Below, piece by piece: positions 25,802 through 34,477 of a stretch of 64,000 nucleotides of DNA; the first letter of the stretch is position 1, and every line of letters begins with the position of its first letter. A program made the translations under genes and the position numbers. The notes under the pieces are model-generated. The model was not told where the DNA came from. It saw only the letters and a list, made by a program, of their open reading frames with translations, and did no database searches. Source of the stretch: CAZVNZ01 sp964628515 (lineage in GTDB: Bacteria; Bacillota; Clostridia; Christensenellales; Christensenellaceae); the NCBI GenBank assembly GCA_964628515.1, contig CAZVNZ010000002.1:1-64000 (forward strand), read 5' to 3'.

Positions 25802-27277
25802 CTATTTAGTGTAGCTTAGCAAAGTTTTTGCCACCTCGGTGTTTGTGTTGTCGCAAACGGGCAGCAGGGAAATATATTTTTCGTATGCGTTGTAAATGGT
25901 ATCCGTCATAAATTTTTCGGAAGAAATTTTCATATAACTTGCCTTGTAATCTATAATTGCCATAAACACGTCTTTTTTACATAAAGATGCATAGGAATCA
26001 TTCAAATTTAATTTATGAGAATTAGATAGGGAAATATTAATATTAGGTTTAGTTTTCAGTAGCTTTGCCACATATTTTAAATGGCGTATGTTTTGCTCTT
26101 TTGTAACATATATTTTTTTGCCTGCAAAATTGGTTAGTTTGTAGTTAATAAACTTAGATTTTGCCAAATCCCTTTCTATATCGTTGATAAAATACAGTTG
26201 ATGAGAAACTTGCCTTTCCTCCGTTGTACCAAGAAAACGGCATAGTCTTTCGTGCATTTTTAGGCAAAAGTCCTTTTTTGCCCCTATTACTTTGTTGCTG
26301 CTTAGTATGTCCTCAAGCAATCCTTTTGGCATAGTGCTTACGGCTAATTGAGTATCCACATAGCAAACGGGCGCTAAACTTTCGTTATACTGCTCTAACA
26401 GCTCTACAAAAATCTCGGAGTTTTTTATGGAGTGTCTGTCATACACCGGCTTGCTTAGGGAGTAATAGGTCTCCAAAACCTTTTGGTGTTGCATAACCGT
26501 AAAATTATCCGTAAATATGGATGTAAACATATCATCACAATTATTAGAGGACTCAAAGCCTATCATGGAAAGTTTGTCTTTAATTAAATAAAGGGAGTTA
26601 TAAAAAGTATTGTCCATATTTCCCGGAATATAAAATTCGTAAATATTTTTCCTGTATGTGTAGGTTTCCGCCTCCGAGTAGGTGTTGCCCTCTAAGTTGT
26701 TGTTGTAATAAATAAAAACCAAAGTGTGTCCTAAATTGGTTATATAATTTAACTGCTTAAAAAAATATGTGGCAAAATCAGCATCTCCCGTAAGCCAGTT
26801 GTATTTGTCTTTATCTAAAATACATAGGGTGGAGGGTTCATCAATATCCGCCAAATAGTTGAGCAAATAAGAAACCGCCGCCTTTCTGCCTGTCTTGCCT
26901 CTGTATACTAAAAATTCGCTTTTGTATAAATAGCTTGTTTCGTCGTCGTAGGTTTTTATTACAATGTTTGGGATGTTTTTACTAAGCAAAAACTGCATTA
27001 CATAGCTCTTTAAATCGGCATCTGCAATATCTATCTCTTTGTCGTAAATTTTGCTGAAAAGCAAATTCAGTTTTGGCGAAACCAAAAGAGAGTCTTGCAG
27101 CACAAAAAAATCTGCAATTTTGCTTATATACTGGCTATTTTCTTTTAGTTCTCTCGCTCCGCTTTTCCATTTGCTTATACTGCTTCTTTCCAATTTAAGA
27201 TAGTTTGCAAGTTTTATAGAACTTATATTTAGGTAGTTAAGCAAAAAGGCGAAGGTTGTGGCATTTTTTTTCTTCAT
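25802..27277 (-). CDS. Large XRE-type HTH regulator with unassigned sensor half
   Basis: A 491 aa protein with an N-terminal Cro/C1-type helix-turn-helix (residues about 8-55; IKLANYLKLERSSISKWKSG) and some 430 residues of no domain I can name. A central part has a YRGKTGRKAAVSYLL stretch near 125, WLTGDADF near 165 and GHTLVFIYY near 185. There is no membrane helix or signal. This build recalls large XRE regulators found in Clostridia. The start is set by the promoter: ATG 27298 would leave a leader of only about 12 bases with no binding site, while ATG 27277 has GGGACA at proper distance. It is convergent with swrB and divergent from parE. Target and ligand are unknown. Confidence 0.8.
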   Translation of the reverse strand: MKKKNATTFAFLLNYLNISSIKLANYLKLERSSISKWKSGARELKENSQYISKIADFFVLQDSLLVSPKLNLLFSKIYDKEIDIADADLKSYVMQFLLSKNIPNIVIKTYDDETSYLYKSEFLVYRGKTGRKAAVSYLLNYLADIDEPSTLCILDKDKYNWLTGDADFATYFFKQLNYITNLGHTLVFIYYNNNLEGNTYSEAETYTYRKNIYEFYIPGNMDNTFYNSLYLIKDKLSMIGFESSNNCDDMFTSIFTDNFTVMQHQKVLETYYSLSKPVYDRHSIKNSEIFVELLEQYNESLAPVCYVDTQLAVSTMPKGLLEDILSSNKVIGAKKDFCLKMHERLCRFLGTTEERQVSHQLYFINDIERDLAKSKFINYKLTNFAGKKIYVTKEQNIRHLKYVAKLLKTKPNINISLSNSHKLNLNDSYASLCKKDVFMAIIDYKASYMKISSEKFMTDTIYNAYEKYISLLPVCDNTNTEVAKTLLSYTK

Positions 27278-27316
27278 AATTTGTCCCGTATTTGTCATAA
27301 AAACTATAGTGATATA

Positions 27317-27345
27317 ATTGTACTATAAGTAGCACAAAATGTAAA
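27317..27345 (-). promoter_or_regulatory. Promoter of the HTH regulator gene
   Basis: Read on the minus strand, TTTACA (plus 27340-27345) and TACAAT (plus 27317-27322) are spaced by 17 bases. Transcription would start near 27310, which favours ATG 27277 over ATG 27298 as the gene start. Confidence 0.65.
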
Positions 27346-27357
27346 TATGATATATTT
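27343..27357. promoter_or_regulatory. Inverted repeat overlapping the regulator's -35 box
   Basis: AAATAT-GAT-ATATTT (27343-27357) is a 6-3-6 inverted repeat, and the -35 element of the reverse promoter (27340-27345) runs into it. It could be an autoregulatory operator. The sequence is very AT-rich, so chance is a real alternative. Confidence 0.3.
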
Positions 27358-27421
27358 CACTTATTTTTGTGTTTTTTTCACACAATTTCAAAGTTTGAGT
27401 ATTATTTGAAAAATAAAGTAT

Positions 27422-27450
27422 TTGAATTTGCATAATAAAAAATATATAAT
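27422..27450 (+). promoter_or_regulatory. Promoter of the topoisomerase operon
   Basis: TTGAAT at 27422-27427 and TATAAT at 27445-27450 with 17 bases between them. A second TATAAT overlaps at 27450-27455. Transcription would start about 50 bases before the ATG. Confidence 0.65.
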
Positions 27451-27509
27451 ATAATACAGGGAAGTATGGAGTATTACCTTATCATAAATAATTTATTACG
27501 GAGGGCGTA

Positions 27510-29462
27510 ATGTCAAAAACTTATACAGCAGGAGATATTCAGATATTGGAAGGTCTTGATGCGGTAAGAAAAAGACCGGGTATGTATATAGGAACAACAA
27601 GCCTAAGAGGGCTTCATCATATGTTGTGGGAAATCGTGGATAATGCCGTAGACGAAGCGGCAAACGGTTATGCGGATAAAATGAGCATCATCATCCATAA
27701 AGATAACTCTATTACCGTTGAAGATAACGGCAGAGGTATTCCAACGGGTATTCATCCGGAAAAAAAGATTTCCGGAGTGGAGGTTGTTTTTACCCAACTG
27801 CACGCAGGGGGTAAGTTTAACAACGAAAATTACACCTACTCGGGCGGTTTGCACGGGGTGGGTGCCTCTGTGGTAAATGCCCTTTCCAAATGGGTTAAGG
27901 TGGAGGTTTTCCAAAATAACAGCATTAATTTTTTGGAGTTTAATACTTATGTGGATAATAGCGGAAAAATGCAGGTGGGCAAAGCGGTAGGGGAGCTTAA
28001 GGTAGTAGGAGAAACCAGAAAGCACGGCTCTAAAATTACTTTTATGCCGGACGAGGCGGTTTTTGATTCTATCGAGTTTAACTTTGACACCATCAAAAAA
28101 AGGCTTAGAGAGCTTGCTTTTTTAACCAAGGGCTTAAAAATATCCCTAACGGACGAAAGACAGGCAGGCAAAACCAAGGTATTTGAGTATCAGGGCGGAA
28201 TTTTGGATTTTGTGCTGTATATGAACGAAGATAAAACACCCCTCCACACGGTACCCATACTAATTGAGGGGCAAAAAAACGATATTTTGGTTAGCATTGC
28301 TCTGCAATACAACTCCACCTACACGGAAAGTTTGTTTTCTTACGTAAATAATATTCCAACAACGGAGGGCGGTGCACACGAAACCGGCTTTAAAACAGCA
28401 CTTACAAAGGTAATGAACGATTACGCAAGGGGTGCTAACCTAATAAAAGAAAAGGAAAGCAACTTAGCCGGAGAGGACTTCCGAGAGGGTTTGTGCGCAA
28501 TCATCAATATAAAAATGAAAAACGTGCAGTTTGAGGGGCAAACCAAAACCAAATTAGGCAACCAAGAGGCAAGAATTGCGGTAGAAGCCATAGTTACAGA
28601 AAAACTATCCGCAATTATGGCGGACTTAAATAATACACAAATGTGTACTAAAATACTGGAAAAGGCAATTTCCGCCGCTCGTGCAAGGGAGGCGGCACGT
28701 AAAGCAAAGAAAAACGAGCGCACCAAAAACAAGCTGGAGGGCTCTCCTTTAGTGGGTAAGCTTTCCGCATGCTCGGGAAGAAACCCCGATTTAAACGAGC
28801 TTTTTATAGTGGAGGGAGACAGCGCAGGGGGTAGCGCAAAACAGGGGAGAGACAGGCGGATACAAGCAATACTGCCCTTAAGAGGAAAACCGCTTAATGT
28901 GGAAAAAAAGCGGGTGGAGCAGGTGCTTGCCAACGAGGAGTTTCGCTCTATTATTACGGCTCTGGGTGCCGGGTTTGACGACAGCTTTGTAATAGACAAT
29001 CTAAAGTACAATAAAATAATAATATTGTCCGATGCAGACCAAGACGGCGCACATATAAGGGCGATACTCATAACATTTTTTTACAGATACTTTAAACCCC
29101 TAATTACAGAGGGGCATTTGTATATAGGAAAACCGCCCTTGTATAAAATAGCAAGGGGCAACAAGGTGCTTTACGCCTACAACGAAAAGGAGTTGGAAGA
29201 AGCCAAAAACCAACTGGGAAGAGGCACAAATGTCCAAAGATACAAAGGGCTTGGGGAAATGAATCCGGAGCAACTGTGGGAAACCACCATGAACCCCGAA
29301 AAACGTTTGCTCACAAGGGTTTGTATAGAAGATTTAGCGGATGTGGAGCATATTGTAACAACTTTAATGGGAGACAGCGTAGACCCACGCAAGCAGTATA
29401 TTGCCGAAAACGCAAATTTTAATAAACAGGATACTTTCGAGGTGGCAGAATATGAAGAGTAA
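27510..29462 (+). CDS. parE: Type II DNA topoisomerase subunit B (ParE-like; GyrB possible)
   Basis: The ATPase and TOPRIM subunit of a type IIA topoisomerase. The protein (650 aa) has the GHKL ATPase site (EIVDNAVDEA near residue 42, DNGRGIPTG near 73, GGLHGVGASVVNALS near 113), then EGDSAGGSAKQGRDR near 435 and the metal site DADQDGAHI near 508. It starts at ATG 27510 after CGGAGGG. I call it ParE because its partner lacks the GyrA box and the pair is far from any dnaA-recF locus, but the two families are close and GyrB cannot be excluded from one window. Confidence 0.8.
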   Translation: MSKTYTAGDIQILEGLDAVRKRPGMYIGTTSLRGLHHMLWEIVDNAVDEAANGYADKMSIIIHKDNSITVEDNGRGIPTGIHPEKKISGVEVVFTQLHAGGKFNNENYTYSGGLHGVGASVVNALSKWVKVEVFQNNSINFLEFNTYVDNSGKMQVGKAVGELKVVGETRKHGSKITFMPDEAVFDSIEFNFDTIKKRLRELAFLTKGLKISLTDERQAGKTKVFEYQGGILDFVLYMNEDKTPLHTVPILIEGQKNDILVSIALQYNSTYTESLFSYVNNIPTTEGGAHETGFKTALTKVMNDYARGANLIKEKESNLAGEDFREGLCAIINIKMKNVQFEGQTKTKLGNQEARIAVEAIVTEKLSAIMADLNNTQMCTKILEKAISAARAREAARKAKKNERTKNKLEGSPLVGKLSACSGRNPDLNELFIVEGDSAGGSAKQGRDRRIQAILPLRGKPLNVEKKRVEQVLANEEFRSIITALGAGFDDSFVIDNLKYNKIIILSDADQDGAHIRAILITFFYRYFKPLITEGHLYIGKPPLYKIARGNKVLYAYNEKELEEAKNQLGRGTNVQRYKGLGEMNPEQLWETTMNPEKRLLTRVCIEDLADVEHIVTTLMGDSVDPRKQYIAENANFNKQDTFEVAEYEE

Positions 29463-31896
29463 ACAAATATTTTTTGATGCAAACGTAGCGGATTTGGCAC
29501 TTGACGAAATTATGCACAACTCCTATATGACATACGCAGAATATGTTATTATGGAGCGTGCCCTACCACGTGTGGAGGACGGGCTTAAGCCTGTACAAAG
29601 ACGTATTTTATATACGATGTACGACCTTGGCATAACTCCGGATAAACCCTATAAAAAATCCGCAAGAATAGTGGGAGAAGCGCTTGGTAAATATCATCCA
29701 CACGGAGACACAAGCGTTTACGATGCTATGGTAAGAATGTCTCAAGAATTTGTGCTAAGAGCACCTTTAGTGGACGGACACGGCAATTTTGGCTCTATGG
29801 ACGGAGACAGTGCGGCCGCTATGCGTTACACGGAGGCACGAATGTCTCCTCTGGCTTTAGAGCTTATTAGGGATATTAACAAAGATACGGTAGCTTTTAG
29901 GCCTAATTTTGATGATACGGAAAAAGAGCCGGATATGTTGCCTGCAAGGTACCCTAACCTTCTTGTAAACGGTTCTTCCGGCATTGCGGTGGGACTTGCC
30001 ACCAACATACCCCCTCATAATTTAGGAGAGGTTATAGACGGAGTAATTTGCAGAATACAAAACAAAGATTGCACCCTTGACCATATTATGGAGCATATAA
30101 AAGGGCCGGATTTCCCAACGGGCGGTTATATGCTCACATCTCCCGAATTAAGAACGGCATACGAAACGGGCAGGGGCAAAATTTTAATTAGAGCCAAAAC
30201 TCACTTCGAAGAGCAAAAAAACGGCAAAACCCTAATAGTAATTACTCAAATGCCTTTTGAAGTTAAAAAAGCGGGTATGCTTGAAAAAATACTTGCCATA
30301 ACGGAAACTAAAAAGGAGCTTTTTGCAGGCATAGACGATATTAGAGATGAGTCGGACAGAGAGGGTGTAAGAGGTATAATAGAAATAAAAAAGGGGCATA
30401 ACCCGGAAAAAATTCTAAACTTGCTTTTTAAATACACGGATATGCAAACTACCTTTGGCATTAATATGATGGTTATAGCGGAGGGTGCGCCTAAACAGCT
30501 TGGTATTATTCCTATAATTGATTATTACATAGGGCATCAAAAAAACGTGGTAACCAGAAGAACACGTTACGATTTAGAGCGTGCGGAAAAACGGGAGCAT
30601 ATCTTAGAAGGCTTGATGATAGCCGTAAAAAATATAGACGAGGTTATAAAAATAATTAAAGCATCTAAAAATACAGAGGATGCTAAGCGTAATTTAATGC
30701 GTGCCTTTACCCTAACGGGGGTGCAGGCACAAGCGGTGTTAGATATGCGTCTTGCACGGCTTACCAATTTAGAAATAGAAATTTTAGAAAAAGAATATGC
30801 GGAGGTTCTGGCTTTAATTAAGTATTTGCGCTCCATATTAAACTCGGAGGCAAAACTTATGGAGGTTATAACAAAAGAGCTTACAGAGATAAAGGAAAAA
30901 TACGCAGATAAACGCAGAACAAAGATGATAAGCGAGAAAAAAGCCGTAGTGGAAGTGGACGAAAAAGAGTTTATAGTAGCGGAAGAATGTTTAATTATGC
31001 TTACCCGAGGGCAAAGCCTAAAGCGAATGAAGCAAAAATCCCTCCAAAAAACAGGAGAAAACGCAGATTTGGAAGAAAAACTGATGCCTGCTTTAATAAT
31101 ACCCACGGACACTAACAGCAAGCTTTATATATTTACTAACAAGGGCAATATGTACGTAGTGCCCACAACAAGCATCCCCGAGGCACGTTTAAAAGAGGGG
31201 GGGAAATCTCTAAACTCTATGGTAAGCGGTATAGAGGAAGGGGAGAGGATTATAAATATTATAACTCAAAAGGATTTTAATACGGATGTAATTTATTTTG
31301 CCACCAAAAACGGGCTTGTAAAAGGCACAGAAATATCCGAGTTTGAGGTTAAAAAATCCAAAATTATGGCTTGCGGTTTAAGGGAAGGTGACGAGCTTAT
31401 ATACGCAAAGCCCAACGATAAATCTCTGCTTAATATGCTTTTTATAACCAAAAAAGGAATGTCTATAAACATCTTAAAAAGCGATATTTCCATAATGGGC
31501 AGAAGTGGCAAGGGGGTTGGTGCAATTAAACTTGGTATTAAAGATTGTGTGATGTTTGCAGAAGAAATATACGAAGCACAGGACAAAAAATTGGTGCTTA
31601 TAACTAATTTGGGTTATGCAAAGCAAACACCGGTGTACGAGTTTGAGCAACAAGGCAGAAACGGCAAGGGGCTTAAAGCCTTTAACCTAACCGGAAATAT
31701 TGGCACAAGTATTGTGGGCGGAGTGCTTACAGAGGGCATTTGCGCAATTACGGTGGTGCTTAAGAACAACGATATTTTTAAGATTACAACGGACGCAATA
31801 CCCACAGATATGCGCAACACCAAAGGGGAACAGGTGGTGCTTGCAATTATGGGCAACGACGTTGTGGATGTATACAAGAATATTTTTGAAGGCTAA
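29452..31896 (+). CDS. parC: Type II DNA topoisomerase subunit A (ParC-like; GyrA possible)
   Basis: The DNA-cleaving subunit (814 aa). It has the KPVQRRILYTMYDLG start, a quinolone-region HPHGDTSVYDAM near residue 80, the catalytic Tyr in AAMRYTEARM near 123, and a C-terminal beta-pinwheel from about 500. The site where GyrA proteins carry QRRGGKG reads KRMKQKSLQKTGENAD (about 524-539), so the wrapping box is absent; a later blade has QGRNGKG. This supports a decatenase. ATG 29452 overlaps the parE end by 11 bases with GAGGTGG upstream. Thr stands at the Ser-83 position of E. coli GyrA. Confidence 0.82.
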   Translation: MKSKQIFFDANVADLALDEIMHNSYMTYAEYVIMERALPRVEDGLKPVQRRILYTMYDLGITPDKPYKKSARIVGEALGKYHPHGDTSVYDAMVRMSQEFVLRAPLVDGHGNFGSMDGDSAAAMRYTEARMSPLALELIRDINKDTVAFRPNFDDTEKEPDMLPARYPNLLVNGSSGIAVGLATNIPPHNLGEVIDGVICRIQNKDCTLDHIMEHIKGPDFPTGGYMLTSPELRTAYETGRGKILIRAKTHFEEQKNGKTLIVITQMPFEVKKAGMLEKILAITETKKELFAGIDDIRDESDREGVRGIIEIKKGHNPEKILNLLFKYTDMQTTFGINMMVIAEGAPKQLGIIPIIDYYIGHQKNVVTRRTRYDLERAEKREHILEGLMIAVKNIDEVIKIIKASKNTEDAKRNLMRAFTLTGVQAQAVLDMRLARLTNLEIEILEKEYAEVLALIKYLRSILNSEAKLMEVITKELTEIKEKYADKRRTKMISEKKAVVEVDEKEFIVAEECLIMLTRGQSLKRMKQKSLQKTGENADLEEKLMPALIIPTDTNSKLYIFTNKGNMYVVPTTSIPEARLKEGGKSLNSMVSGIEEGERIINIITQKDFNTDVIYFATKNGLVKGTEISEFEVKKSKIMACGLREGDELIYAKPNDKSLLNMLFITKKGMSINILKSDISIMGRSGKGVGAIKLGIKDCVMFAEEIYEAQDKKLVLITNLGYAKQTPVYEFEQQGRNGKGLKAFNLTGNIGTSIVGGVLTEGICAITVVLKNNDIFKITTDAIPTDMRNTKGEQVVLAIMGNDVVDVYKNIFEG

Positions 31897-31901
31897 ACAC
31901 C

Positions 31902-31944
31902 GTATATATTGAAATAGCTGTATATTTTCCAAGTAAATATATAC
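31902..31944. promoter_or_regulatory. Inverted repeat in the parC-yerC gap
   Basis: GTATATATT at 31902-31910 and AATATATAC at 31936-31944 are perfect 9 bp inverted arms with 25 bases between them. No T-run follows. An extended -10 (TGT-TAAAAT, hexamer at 31963-31968) lies just downstream, so the arms could be an operator for yerC-pcrA-ligA or a weak stop for parC. Confidence 0.35.
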
Positions 31945-32009
31945 TTTCATATGTTAATGTGTTAAAATAAAAAGGGAAGTATTTTTGTGTAGAGGACAAG
32001 AGGTGAAAT

Positions 32010-32306
32010 ATGTATCAATCGAAACTTGAATCAAAAGAGTTAGACAATCTTTTTAAGGGGATATTAAAGCTAAAAACAGTAGAAGAGTGTTATATGTTTT
32101 TTGAAGATTTATGCACTGTTTCCGAATTGGAGGCTTTCGAACTTCGCTTTAAAGTGGCAAAGTTGTTAATGCAGAAAAACACCTGTCAAAAAATTGCGGA
32201 TTTAACGGGGGCGTCGACTGCTACGATTTCTCGTGTAAACAGATGTATAAATTACGGTACCGGTGGCTATTTAAAAGCAATAGGCACTAAAGAAAAAGGG
32301 GAATAA
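32010..32306 (+). CDS. yerC: YerC/YecD family TrpR-like DNA-binding protein
   Basis: A 98 aa helical protein of the TrpR-fold YerC family, with LKLKTVEECYMFFEDLCTVS near residue 20 and a helix-turn-helix reading TCQKIADLTGASTATISRVN near 58-77. Members are small repressor-like proteins of uncertain target; the tryptophan-binding residues of TrpR are not obvious. It starts at ATG 32010 after AGAGGTGA. It sits directly before pcrA-ligA, the B. subtilis neighbourhood, though pcrB is missing here. Confidence 0.9.
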   Translation: MYQSKLESKELDNLFKGILKLKTVEECYMFFEDLCTVSELEAFELRFKVAKLLMQKNTCQKIADLTGASTATISRVNRCINYGTGGYLKAIGTKEKGE

Positions 32307-32308
32307 TC

Positions 32309-34477
32309 TTGCTAAAACTAAATAAAAATCAACAACAGGCAGTAAACCTTACTGAAGGTTCTGTTTTGGTACTTGCAGGAGCAGGTAGCGGAAAAACAAG
32401 GGTGCTTACCGAGCGAGTGGCATATTTAATAAACGAGCTTAGAGTTGCGCCATGGTCTATACTCGCCATAACATTTACAAATAAAGCCGCCGCAGAAATG
32501 AAAGAGCGCATAGCAAAGGTTGTAGATGTAGACATAAACAGTATGTGGGTGTGTACCTTTCATGCAATGTGCGTCAGAATGCTAAGAAGATATGCGGATA
32601 AAATAGGCTATACCTCTAATTTTCTAATTTACGATACAGAGGATTCCCTAAGGGTAATTAAACGCATTTTAGAAAAATTTGGCTTAAAGGAAAACAAAAA
32701 CTATGGCGAAAAGTTTATTAAAAACCTTATAAGCAGATATAAAAACGACGATACCACACAAGATTTCGGCATATATGCAGGGAATATAAACCCATTTATT
32801 GCAGAAAATGCACTAAATATTTTTGAGGAATACACAATGCAGTTGCATATGCAAAATGCAATGGATTTTGACGATTTACTGCTAAATACCTATGTGCTTT
32901 TAACCACTTGCGAGGAAGCACGGGAGTATTATCAAAATAAATTTAACTATGTTATGGTAGACGAGTACCAAGATACCAATATGGTGCAATACAGGTTAGT
33001 TAAGCTACTATCCAAAAAACACAAAAATATTTTTGTGGTAGGAGACGAAGACCAATCCATTTACGCATTCAGGGGGGCAAACATACGCAATATTTTAGAG
33101 TTTGAGAAGGATTTCCCCGGTGCTTGTGTAATTAAATTAGAGCAAAATTACAGAAGTGCAAAAACAATACTCGATGTTGCAAACTGTATAATAAAAAACA
33201 ACGAGGGCAGACACGGCAAAAAACTGTTTTCGGATATTTTAGACGGAGACAAACCGGTGCTGTACACCGCAAAAAGCGAGTTTGACGAGGCAGAAACCAT
33301 TGCAAGAGAAGTGCAAAAGATGACGCAAGCAGGGGCAAACTTCAACGAAATTGCGGTGCTGTACAGAATGCACACACTTTCTCGAATAATAGAGGAAAAA
33401 CTGCGTATGTACGCAATCCCATACAGAATTTACGGTGGCATCAGCTTTTATTCCAGAAAGGAAATTAAAGATATTGTAGCCTACTTAAACATCATTGCAA
33501 ATAAAAATGCAGATGTTTGTACCCTAAGAATTATAAACACTCCAAAACGTGCAATAGGAGACGCAAAAGTAGCGGCGCTCCTAAGCATTGCCACAAGAGA
33601 GGGCATCTCCCTAATAGACGTTATGGAGCAGAGAAAAACCTTAATAACAGACGGTTCCCTTTATAAAAAGGCGGAGGAGTTTTACAATATTTACGAGACA
33701 ATAAGTAAAGATAAAGACACTCTAACCGTATCCGAGATTATAAACAACGTGTACGTGTATTCCGGCTACAAAGCAATGCTTGAAGAGGAAAACACGGAGG
33801 AGGCAAAGGTTAGAGCGGAAAACATTGCCGAGCTTTTAAACTCAGCATATTCTTACGATAATACAGAGGATAGCTCTCTTGAAGGGTTTTTGCAAAATAT
33901 AGCACTAATTACAGATTTAGACAGTATGGACGAAACGGGGGGAGTTACGCTTATGACAATTCACTCCGCTAAAGGCTTAGAATTTAATACCGTGTTTATT
34001 GCAGGCATGGACGAAAATATTTTTCCCTCTCAAAGAGCAATAGAAGAGGATAACGTAGAGGAGGAAAGACGACTTTGCTATGTGGCAACCACAAGGGCAA
34101 AACAAAACTTGTTTTTAACCTATGCAAGCCAAAGAAGTCTGTACGGCAAGCCAAACCCCAGTATGCCCTCAAGGTTTATAGAAGAGGTGGAAAAAGGGTT
34201 GCTTAACCACATAAATAAAAATCAAAAAATAGTTTTAGACCAAAAAAAGAAAACCAAAGCCGGCTTTTTTTCCGGTGGTATGGAAGTTATGCAAACCAAA
34301 GCCCAAAAGGTATCCTCGGATTTTGAGGTGGGAAGTGTTGTAGAGCATAAATCCTTTGGCAGAGGGGTAATAAAATCCATAGCAGGCGAGGGAGACGCAA
34401 AGGTTGCATTGGTAAACTTTGATAAAGCGGGGCAAAAGAAAATGTTCCTTGCATATGCAGCTTTAAAAATTGTATGA
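32309..34477 (+). CDS. pcrA: ATP-dependent DNA helicase PcrA (UvrD family)
   Basis: PcrA is a 3' to 5' superfamily 1A helicase for repair and for clearing transcription or RecA from DNA. The protein (722 aa) has Walker A AGAGSGKT at residues 23-30, ITFTNKAAAEMKERI near 52, the helicase II motif VDEYQDTN near 216, GDEDQSIYAFRGA near 247, and VTLMTIHSAKGLEF near 547. A C-terminal Tudor-like domain ends the protein (VVEHKSFGRGVIKSI near 675). It starts at TTG 32309 after AAAGGGGA. ligA starts within its stop (ATGA). Confidence 0.96.
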   Translation: MLKLNKNQQQAVNLTEGSVLVLAGAGSGKTRVLTERVAYLINELRVAPWSILAITFTNKAAAEMKERIAKVVDVDINSMWVCTFHAMCVRMLRRYADKIGYTSNFLIYDTEDSLRVIKRILEKFGLKENKNYGEKFIKNLISRYKNDDTTQDFGIYAGNINPFIAENALNIFEEYTMQLHMQNAMDFDDLLLNTYVLLTTCEEAREYYQNKFNYVMVDEYQDTNMVQYRLVKLLSKKHKNIFVVGDEDQSIYAFRGANIRNILEFEKDFPGACVIKLEQNYRSAKTILDVANCIIKNNEGRHGKKLFSDILDGDKPVLYTAKSEFDEAETIAREVQKMTQAGANFNEIAVLYRMHTLSRIIEEKLRMYAIPYRIYGGISFYSRKEIKDIVAYLNIIANKNADVCTLRIINTPKRAIGDAKVAALLSIATREGISLIDVMEQRKTLITDGSLYKKAEEFYNIYETISKDKDTLTVSEIINNVYVYSGYKAMLEEENTEEAKVRAENIAELLNSAYSYDNTEDSSLEGFLQNIALITDLDSMDETGGVTLMTIHSAKGLEFNTVFIAGMDENIFPSQRAIEEDNVEEERRLCYVATTRAKQNLFLTYASQRSLYGKPNPSMPSRFIEEVEKGLLNHINKNQKIVLDQKKKTKAGFFSGGMEVMQTKAQKVSSDFEVGSVVEHKSFGRGVIKSIAGEGDAKVALVNFDKAGQKKMFLAYAALKIV

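Noticed and set aside
27361..27390. Hairpin TTGTGT/ACACAA as a terminator upstream of parE
   Set aside because: The 6 bp stem consists largely of T-rich sequence with a loop of Ts, no T-run follows on either strand, and there is no gene end there to terminate.
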